Shown one piece after another: positions 56,978 through 64,000 of a stretch of DNA of 64,000 nt. Numbering within the stretch: the stretch's first letter is position 1; each line of letters opens with the position of its first letter. This DNA comes from Tretioscincus oriximinensis. Its lineage: Eukaryota; Chordata; Lepidosauria; Squamata; Gymnophthalmidae. The notes under the pieces were generated by a model. The model had not been told where the DNA came from. It ran no database searches and saw only the letters and a list, made by a program, of their open reading frames with translations. The stretch lies in contig JAJVDF010001194.1 in the NCBI GenBank assembly GCA_022410635.1, forward strand, positions 203,152-267,151. Reading direction: 5' to 3'. Made by a program: the position numbers and the translations under genes.

Positions 56978-57546
56978 CAGTGATGGCTAACCTATGATAC
57001 AGGTGTCAAATGTGACATGTCCAGGCATTTTGGGTGAAACACCACTGCCCTGATTAAATTAAAATTTAAGATTTTTTATTACTGGGGAAAAAAATTCTGC
57101 GCATATGCAGATTCTCAGCATTAAATAATATTAAAACCAATAAAAGAAACTGACTGACAGATGTTTGGGCTTGAAGTGTATGGAATACCAATCTTCGAAT
57201 GAAGATTTAGCAAATGAAATTCAGCAACAAAAAAATCACAATTATTTGTTTTTGCTTCTTTAATAAATACATATATAAAAATGTAACTCCCCCCCCCCCT
57301 ACTTTTAAATATTGTTTTATACTGTTTTAATTTTGAAGTGATGTTTTACTGTTTTAGCCACCCTGAGACCTTCGGGGATAGGGTGGGGTATAAGTATAAA
57401 TAAATAATGAATGAATAAATAATACTAGATTCGAGCTACAAATATTATAAAATTATGGATATTTGTAGATGTGACACGGTACCCAAGTTAAGGTAGGATT
57501 TTTCACGGATTTTGACACACCGAGCTCAAAAGGTTCGCGGTCAGCC
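56978..57546. mobile_element. hAT-type non-autonomous element, about 570 bp
   Basis: The left end CAGTGATGGCTAACC faces the right end GGTTCGCGGTCAGCC (10 of 15 inverted matches). The flanks ctgtaacc (56970-56977) and ctctaacc (57547-57554) match at 7 of 8, as expected for a hAT 8-bp target duplication. 'cacaccgagctcaaaaggtt' near the right end is a block I associate with reptile hAT MITEs. A SINE or L2-like tail (57352-57423) lies inside. No transposase. Confidence 0.75.
57352..57423 (+). mobile_element. L2-type/family 1 SINE 3' tail fragment
   Basis: 'ccaccctgagaccttcgggg' followed by 'gtggggtataagtataaata' and TAAATAA repeats. Only the shared 3' tail is present, so SINE and L2 origin cannot be separated. 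It is nested in the hAT-type element. Confidence 0.65.
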
Positions 57547-57639
57547 CTCTAACCTAAAGGTGGCCCTAGTCACACACTTACTTTTAAACCTTCAGTTCTG
57601 AAGTATAAACGTAATCAATTGTTATTGAAACTGAAGAAA

Positions 57640-57935
57640 GTTTCAAAGTAGATATGTGACCGATAAGAGAGGTGTAAATGCAGTGACAGCTCCCAGGCTA
57701 TGGAATGGTCTCCCCCTGGAGGTGCGGCAATCAACATCTTGGGGTGCGTTCAGAAAACGCTTGAAGCCAAAGGCCAGCCCTCTTTGGCCTGGCCTTTGGC
57801 TGAGGAAACTGCTGCCCCTCCCCCAACTTTTTGGACGGGGTTGTTTTTAATATGCTGTGTTTTTATTGTTATCCGCCCTGGGACCTTTGGGTACAGGGCG
57901 GTATAAAAATGTAAATAAATAGATAAATAAATAAA
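57640..57935 (+). mobile_element. L2 LINE 3' end
   Basis: The plus strand encodes VNAVTAPRLWNGLPLEVRQS and TSWGAFRKRLKP, the conserved C-terminal end of L2 ORF2. A non-coding tail follows ('ccgccctgggacctttgggt', 'acagggcggtataaaaatgt') and then TAAATAGA repeats. It supplies the L2 3' tail sequence for comparison with family 1 SINEs. Confidence 0.88.
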
Positions 57936-57988
57936 TTTCTGCACTGGCCCTTATGGGGACCTGCCATTCACATGCAGCTACAAGACTA

Positions 57989-58210
57989 TGTCAGGATCCA
58001 CTTGGGGGGCCCCTCAGCACGGGGGTGACGTGTAATCTAGCCTAGAATCCAGTGCAGAAAGGGGGGTCCCAGGTGCTCCCCAATGGGCCAGCACTGAGGC
58101 GAGCGGCTGGTCAGATCCAATTCAGCCACATCCACCTGGAATCAAGCGGGGGGAGTACGAGGAGGAAGCCCGAGGTTGAGCCAAGGCTTTCCAAAATTTA
58201 TTTTATTCAC
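57989..58210 (-). promoter_or_regulatory. Minus-strand poly(A)-signal region, possibly an LTR U5
   Basis: On the minus strand AATAAAATAAA occurs at about 58199-58209. About 200 bp of moderately GC-rich sequence follows, ending GGATCCTGACA at 57989. This resembles an LTR R-U5 end, but the upstream half would fall in the N-rich GC island, and I see no paired terminus. It could instead be the 3' end of an unrelated minus-strand transcript. Confidence 0.3.
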
Positions 58211-58249
58211 AATGTTGCACACGCCTTGTGTCCCCCAAGGGCTGCGGGG

Positions 58250-59620
58250 CAGGGCNCNNTGNGGNNCGNGNTGNNGGGGGCACCAGGNGGGNNGGGGNNG
58301 GGGGGGNGGGCGGGNGTAGGGCTGGAANCTGCCGCCNCAGGNAAACAAGGNGAGGCCANCCCGCCCGCCGCAGCCGCNGANAAGGGAAACCGCAGGCGGA
58401 GCAAAAAAAAAAAAAAGGGGGGGGGAAGCGCGCGTGCGCATTGCCTCACGCTCCGCAGCCAGCCGGACCAACGAGAACTTCTCGCCTTTCTCACAGCCAA
58501 GAGCAGCGCGCGGCTGCAGGGACAGGTACAGCGCCCCACCTGAAGGCAGCAGCCCCGCCCAGCCAAGGCCCCGCCCCCTCTCCCCTCCCCCCTCTCCCTG
58601 CAGGGGGCGCCCCTGAGCTCTGGCCGGGGAGGGCAGAGAGGGCAGAGCGAACACCACGCGCCAGCGAAGTTTTGCCCCCCCGCCAGCGGAGCCCCCTAGA
58701 AGCGCTTCTGAGGGGAGAGGGGGGGAGGGTAGGCGGGCGGGCGGGCTAGAGAGGCCGGGCCAGGCGAGCTCCCCCTCGTATCCCCCCCACATACACGAGC
58801 GCGCGCCCTGAGGGGCCACGGCGAGGCCAGGCAGGGAGCGCGCGCGGCAGCTCAGTGCCGAGGGAGGGAGGAGAGCTGGGGGGGGGGACGAGAGACGAAG
58901 CGCTTTTCTCGCTCCTCCTCCGGGCGGGGTGGGGAGTTTGCCGTCTGGGAAAGGCGCTCGCCGCCGCCAGCAACCTCTTGGCAGGAGCCGCCGCTGTGGG
59001 GAGGCGGAGCGAGGAGGGAGCCGGGCGCGAGGGCGAGGGGGTCGCTGAGGAGGAGGCGGCGGCTCAGCGTGATCACCGGTTGCCCCGACGGCCGGCCGGC
59101 CGGGGTCTTCGCCGCCCTACGAGCCTCGTCGTGCCTCGGCTCTTCGCTCTCGGTGGCGTCCAGGATTGTGTGTGGCTGGAAAATGGGAGGCGGGAGTCTC
59201 TCGCCTGCGGCTGCCGTCGGAGGACCCTTCTGGGGCTGGGCTGGGCTTGCCGCCACCGTCGCCTTCCTGGGGCTGCTGGCGGGCACCTCGGACGCCGCCG
59301 CCGCCGCCAGCGATGAAAAGAAAGGTGAGTTCTGAAGCGCGTGTAGGCGGGAGGCACCAGCCCGCCTTTCCTCCTGGCTGTGCAAAAGGCGCCGGAGGGT
59401 CCCAACCCCCGGGGGGTCCAAAGCCCCTGCCTCGCCTGGGACACGGGGCTCCCACTCCATACTACGGTCGCTCTTGTGCAGAGGCGCGCTTTGCACGTGC
59501 TCAGAAGGGCGCCCGGCTGCTTCTCTGCCCTGCTCAGGGCGGGCGACGGGCGTTCGGAGGCTGCTGAAGCCCCCGTGCCCTTCTCTCCTGTGCTGTGCCC
59601 CCGCGGGGAGGGTCTGGGCA
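58250..59620. promoter_or_regulatory. CpG island and promoter region of the gene starting at 59.18 kb
   Basis: In contrast to the AT-rich remainder, this segment is strongly GC-rich and full of CG dinucleotides. GC-box-like GGGCGG/CCGCCC motifs are common (for example around 58735-58745). There is no convincing TATA box, as usual for CpG-island promoters. Long open frames on both strands here are compositional. Bases 58257-58382 contain many isolated Ns, so sequence quality in the left part is poor. The island ends within the first intron. The transcription start is not determinable here but should lie upstream of 59183. Confidence 0.85.
59183..59324 (+). CDS. First coding exon of an unidentified secreted or membrane protein (signal peptide)
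   Basis: ATG at 59183 has a strong initiation context (A at -3, G at +4). It opens 47 codons beginning MGGGSLSPAAAVGG, then a hydrophobic core (FWGWAGLAATVAFLGLLAG), then TSDAAAAASDEKK. This is the layout of a cleavable signal peptide, with a likely cut around the Thr-Ser-Asp/Ala run. The frame is followed at once by AAAG|GTGAGT, a near-consensus splice donor (GT at 59325-59326), leaving one base of the next codon: a phase-1 intron, common after signal-peptide exons of extracellular proteins. It lies in the CpG island. Upstream in-frame codons exist but contain no ATG, so this start is preferred. The rest of the gene lies beyond the window, and I do not recognise the protein. Confidence 0.75.
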
Positions 59621-61545
59621 GAGGCATTTAGTTAAGGGTTTGCGCTGTTGACGACAGATGTGTGTGGGGTGGTGTTAGACTTGCACCTAAGTTGACAGCC
59701 ATCGGTGGCTCCCACTTCTTTGGGAAGCAGTTATTGGAGGTTCTCTTTCCCCGGGGGAATCAGGTGGCTGTGGCGCCCGGTGGCGAGGGCTATGGGGAGA
59801 CGCTCAAGGGTTGAAGCTGAGGCGGGACAAGGAGGCTCCTGCCGTCGTCCGGACTTCCTGGATATCGCTGTTGTCGATGACTTCAGACTTTGGGCACTGA
59901 GAAACATCTACGTGACCCAACACTGATTAGTCCTGCCGCGATCCGCCAAGGAGATCCCCCCCACCCGCCCGGCCACCCCAAACCACGGCTCCTCTCTGTT
60001 CCCCGACGGCAAGAGCTGGAGACCTTGAAAGGTTGTGACACCATAAAAATAGCTCGTGGCGTTTTTTGGGCAATGGAAGGCAGCCCTGGACGGCAGCCTG
60101 CTCGGCTCATTTGATCAAGGGGCAGATTTCCTGCGCTCCTTCCTCCTGATCTTTTTTTGAAAAAGATCATCCCTAACCCTAACTAGAAAATGTAAAGTCA
60201 TATTTATTTGAGTTGATTGGCACAGCTATTTGCAGCGAAAGGTACCCATGAGGTATGTGTGGTCCCTGGTAGCATTAGTTTCACAACAATGCGAATGTGC
60301 TATGATGCCACTGATGCCCAGGGGTTCATTATCCTGTTCCTGTAATACGGGGGAAATCAGAATGATTCATAGGAATGCTCAAGCCGAGTAACCAGGCATG
60401 TTCACTACAGGGTTGAGGTTTACAGAGACAGAATGTCTGTTGGTTAGAGCTTTTGATTCTATTGGCTACGTATTAAAGAAATCTTGTGGTATTCCCAGTC
60501 TAAATATTGTCTTGGACTTTATCACCGGTGATGTGCGATATATGGATCTCTTTCATCCAGCAATGCTCGGTCTTCTCTCTGAATGTTCACTTTTAAAACT
60601 TTGAAGAAATTCCCCTGTGAAGAAAGCAAGCTAACATGCAGAGCGATGAAGAGAAGACAGGATGGAATGTCGTGGTTCCTTCTTTTGGTCTGCACATATT
60701 TTCTTTTCTTCCTCCCCTTTTGTGAAATGGTAAGAGCAAGCAGTTTGCTCTGGTTACAGGTAAATCCTCTCTATTTGGGGCATTTGCCAAAACTCTTTAT
60801 TTCCTCTTTTTAAAACCCTACGCTCTGCCTTTTTCCCAAGGGAGGAAGAATCTATCAGTTCTCGATAAGCGTTGAAGCAAAAGTAATTTCAGGATTTCAT
60901 GACTCCGGACAATAACATTATAACTTGGAAAGAAGAAACGCCTCTTCAAGGAGGAATTGCTCAACCTGCAACTCAAGCAAGGTTCTCTCTTTACTTGAAA
61001 GGGCAAGTTCTTACCTGTTGACTGTATAATTAGGACAGGGTTGGGTGATTTTTTTATTCTTCTTCGTTTGAACAGGTTCTCTACTACCTTTATTTGAAGC
61101 AAATAAAACTTTTTTTTTGAAATGAGGTTAGTTTGGCTTCAACCCTTAAAAGCTGAGTTCCTGAAGGAAAGTTTAGGAATTAAGAATCTAGTTGTAACTT
61201 ATTCAGGGCTGTACTGCCAAGGGACATTCAGTACCACAGCAAATGTTTTAAAGCGTCAGTTCTTGGTGTTATGAGGAGAATGCAGCGTTTTCCCCACTTG
61301 TTATTTATGCTGCTTTTCCCTTGAACTTTAAACTACTACTGTGGATGATTTGTGTCCAGCACTTTGCATCCAAACATTCATAAAACAAAACAGAGTGAAT
61401 TGCTTTGTGAGAAAAGGGAGGTTTCTCTGTAGTCCTCAATAGGATAAGTTCTAGAAAGGGAAGGGTCCCAGGCAAACTGCAATGATCTCTTGAATTCTCA
61501 GTTAGGATAGGAGATTAAATACCAGAATGAGATACATATTTTGTT
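59325..61545 (+). other. Start of intron 1 of the gene
   Basis: Begins GTGAGTTC. GC content falls after about 59.6 kb. No further exon with a convincing acceptor, frame and donor was seen. Short open stretches at 60.4-60.8 kb lack motifs. Two CCCTAA units at about 60170-60182 are too few to be telomeric. Confidence 0.6.
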
Positions 61546-61546
61546 C

Positions 61547-61811
61547 CTTTTATTCATTTCATTTCATTTATTTGTACTTGTATCCCGCCCTATACCCAAA
61601 GGTCTCAATGTGGCCAATCATAGGGTGGTGCACATAGCTTTTGTTGCTTTCTCCACAACAGATACCCTGTGGAGTAGATGGGGCTGAGAGAGTTCAAAGA
61701 ACTGTGACTGGCCCAAGGTCACCCAGCTGGCTTTCATGGAGGAGTGGGGAATCGAACCGGTAGACTACCAGGTACGAGTCCAACACTCAACCACTACACC
61801 AAACTGGCTCT
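61547..61811 (-). mobile_element. tRNA-derived SINE, family 1, intronic
   Basis: Antisense, nearly complete: TTCATTTATTTGTAC tail complement, 'atcccgccctatacccaaag', 'ggctttcatggaggagtggg', 'cgaaccggtagactaccagg' and ending 'accaaactggctc'. Confidence 0.93.
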
Positions 61812-61814
61812 TAC

Positions 61815-63160
61815 CTTCCCATGCACTGGAATGATACCAGACCTCCTTGTTTTGTTCAAATGTTGGAAAGGGTCACACTCCCACGTTCTTTTTCTATAAG
61901 TGTTTATGGTACCATTCAGCAGAAACTGAACCCTGCCATATCTTGCAGCAGCTCAGAGTACAGATCAATCCCTTTTCCTTTTTCCTGCATGGAACTTCAG
62001 GGTTGTTCGAATGAGCTCAGTGGGGTCAGTTTTTTTATGCTTTCTGTTGACGTCTGGTTGCCTCACAGGCTGCATCCAGACATTCCTTTCTTGTTCTGCT
62101 ATCTGGAATCTAACCAGGAAGCTACCAAATAACCATTACACCAAACTGGCTCCTACTAGTCCCAGTCCTCAGTCACCACTGAACTCCTCATGTGGTTAAA
62201 TCCCCTTTAACTGCTAGTGCGGCTGAAAACGTAACTTCTCACATCAACTGTTCAGATAGTGTAGGTTTGCTACAGACCCCTTGCCTATTTTGGTTTGGAT
62301 GTGACTTTCCCATTCATGTTTGCTTTCTGTAACTGGGGGTTATTGTGTGAGCAGAAGCAATGGCTGAGGTGGGTACTGATACAGTTTTTTAGTTTCTATC
62401 ATAGATACTCATGAATTTCTAGTGTGGGCTGGTATGCATGATCTTCTTGGATGCTTCTCTCCCCTTGCATTAAAAATCAACACACTATTTAACGCTGTAA
62501 ATCTGCAGTTTATATTTGCTCATCTTTTTAAAATTGTCAAGATTTGGAAACTTGAGTTTTGAATTCTCCAACCACCCAAGATGGCTTCCTAGTACTGCAA
62601 GGAACTTGTTTCTGAATAGACTTTTTAGTTGTCTTCTATTGGAATTCTGCTCTTTCTATCCCTAACAATTCATTGGCAGAGTCCAAGTTAGTACACATAA
62701 TGATCTTTGACTAATTTTTATCCACACAACAACCCTCTGAGGTAGTCTAGGCTGAGGCAATAATAGGCCCAGAATACTGTTGGGTTTCCAGTATTCTAGT
62801 TCTAACCAAATTCATGAGATTTTAATATGTCAGTTCTAATAAAGCAATTCCAGTCTTTAGAAATCTAGACATTCAGGATTTTTGCTGTATTCTAATTAAT
62901 CTCTCACATTCCACAAATTTTAGATGATTATGATCATGCAGAGAGAGATTTACATCAGATTGAGTGTAGATTAAGTTAACAATACAGTGCTTTTATCTTG
63001 GATTTTCCAAAATGAGGAAATATATGATACATATAGGAAGGAAACAAGCCTTCATTTGGGTATTTCAGAGCAAGATTGATTATTTCACTACATGTCTTAT
63101 GTATACAAGTTATTACAAGCAGTAGAATTACCCAAAAAAACAACAACAAAAAACAGGGCA
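61815..63160 (+). other. Intronic DNA with a SINE head trace
   Basis: A 40-base piece near 62115-62155 ('ccattacaccaaactggctc') is a family 1 head remnant. Around 62700-62770 'acaacaaccctctgaggtag' resembles an ancient core-SINE block, seen only loosely. No exon recognised. Confidence 0.5.
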
Positions 63161-63163
63161 GCA

Positions 63164-63270
63164 GTGCTGCATCTTTAATAGTATGACAAAGAAGAAATTT
63201 CAGCAGGCACATTTTATAATATTCATCTGCTGAAATTTCTTCTTTGACACACCCATTAAAATGAAGCACT
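63164..63270. repeat. Short foldback hairpin, family H copy 2
   Basis: CAAAGAAGAAATTTCAGCAG pairs perfectly over 20 bases with CTGCTGAAATTTCTTCTTTG across a loop of about 20 bases. The outer blocks GTGCTGCATCTTTAATAG and CCATTAAAATGAAGCAC match the 29.7 kb hairpin. It lies in the gene's first intron. Confidence 0.85.
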
Positions 63271-63274
63271 TCTG

Positions 63275-63560
63275 GTCTGTCTTTCTTGAAATCTTAACAA
63301 ACAGTAAAAAATACATACTATGCCAAAAATAAAAAATTAAAGCAGCATCCTGCTGTGACATTTTATATAATTTTAATATGGTGAAAGGAGATGAAATTAA
63401 ACAGATCATAGTTAGAAGAGAGCCCCAAGTCTCTGGAGGCAAATATAACTTCCTGACATTTTACTTAGAAGGTCAGGGTAGCCTGGAGTTAAACAGACAA
63501 GCATTTTTGTCTAACTGAGGCACCTTTTGCATTGGGCCTAATCTAGATGAACTGCCATCT
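63275..63560. other. Intronic unassigned DNA
   Basis: No signal recognised. Confidence 0.4.
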
Positions 63561-63563
63561 GCA

Positions 63564-64000
63564 TAGGGTTGCCATACGTCCCGGTAAACCGGGACAAACC
63601 CGGTTTGGGGGACTAAAATATAGTCCCCTCCGGGTTTTAAGGCAAAATCCCGGCTTTTTACATTCCCCAATGCTGCATCAGGGAATGTAAAAAGGCGGGA
63701 TTTTAAAGGAAAAGCAGCCCTCAGATCTGACGGCTGCAGCACGCGCAACGCTTTCTGGGGTCCTGGGAGGACCCTCGGAGTGCGCCGTCGCTGCTCCTTG
63801 GCTGGAGGCGGGGTTTCGCTCTACTCTCGCCGCCAACTCGCCTCTAGCAGAGGAGAAACACCTGTGTTTGTGACAGGAGGGCAGCTCTGCCCTCCTGTCA
63901 CAAACACAAGCGTTTTTGCTCCGCTGCTGCAGGCGAGTTGGCGGCCCGCTTGCTAGAGCAGGGCGAAATCCTGCCTCCAGCAAAGGAGCAGGTACGCGTG
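63564..64000 (+). mobile_element. Hairpin-rich hAT-like element, cut by the window end
   Basis: Starts TAGGGTTGCCATACGTCCCG, followed by the 'gggactaaaatatagtcccc' block and the paired arms (about 63795-63885 and 63893-63985, complementary about a centre near 63889). The right terminus is beyond the window. Intronic, sense to the gene. Confidence 0.88.

Noticed and set aside
58142..58819. 225-codon minus-strand open frame and similar frames in the GC island
   Set aside because: Stops are rare in GC-rich sequence. The frame crosses the N-rich stretch and shows Pro/Gly/Ala-rich composition without motifs.
60165..60190. CCCTAA repeats as an interstitial telomere
   Set aside because: Only two units, which is within chance.
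1..64000. CRISPR arrays, operons or prokaryotic signals
   Set aside because: The sequence is a vertebrate genome segment. No regularly spaced repeats with unique spacers are present, and repeated motifs are transposon copies.

Overview
The window looks like nuclear DNA of a squamate reptile (lizard type). Nearly all of it is AT-rich non-coding sequence packed with transposable-element remnants. The repeat mix supports this placement: CR1 LINEs with two different 3' octamer tails, L2 LINEs, two tRNA-derived SINE families, a Penelope-like element, hAT-type non-autonomous elements and several solo LTRs. I cannot name the species from sequence alone.

Layout. 1-5 kb: an antisense L2 fragment, then a long quiet stretch and a CR1 end. 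6.2-9.6 kb: a 1.7 kb block present twice in direct order around a single N, probably an assembly error. 9.7-14.5 kb: three solo LTRs (9.74, 10.39 and 13.03 kb), a hairpin-rich hAT-like element and a MITE with a SINE inside it. 16.3-21.6 kb: a decayed L2 with a stop in its YADD motif, a long GAA array forming a SINE tail, and a second L2 fragment split by a 214 bp MITE. 22-26 kb: a hAT-like element, a Penelope-like element with a GIY-YIG frame, and CR1. 30-36 kb: SINEs, a MITE, a broken LINE reverse transcriptase, CR1 and a 618 bp hairpin-rich element. 36-37 kb: a MITE holding a large nested palindrome. 37-57 kb: more LTRs, SINEs, CR1 (one copy spanning a 210-base gap) and DNA transposons.

The only convincing host gene starts near the right end. 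A CpG island at about 58.25-59.6 kb holds a first coding exon (59183-59324, + strand). It encodes a signal-peptide-like N-terminus and ends at a phase-1 splice donor. The rest of the window is its first intron, and I do not recognise the gene.

I see no operon-like or novel protein system. The observations most worth following are structural: (a) an element family whose interior is a chain of nested inverted repeats, with six or seven copies here; (b) a short hairpin family whose stem sequence differs between copies while pairing is kept; (c) Penelope-like copies with inverted ends; (d) a SINE sharing its 3' tail with the resident L2; and (e) two exact duplications flanking single Ns, which should be treated as assembly artefacts. 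Several nested insertions give a relative chronology.
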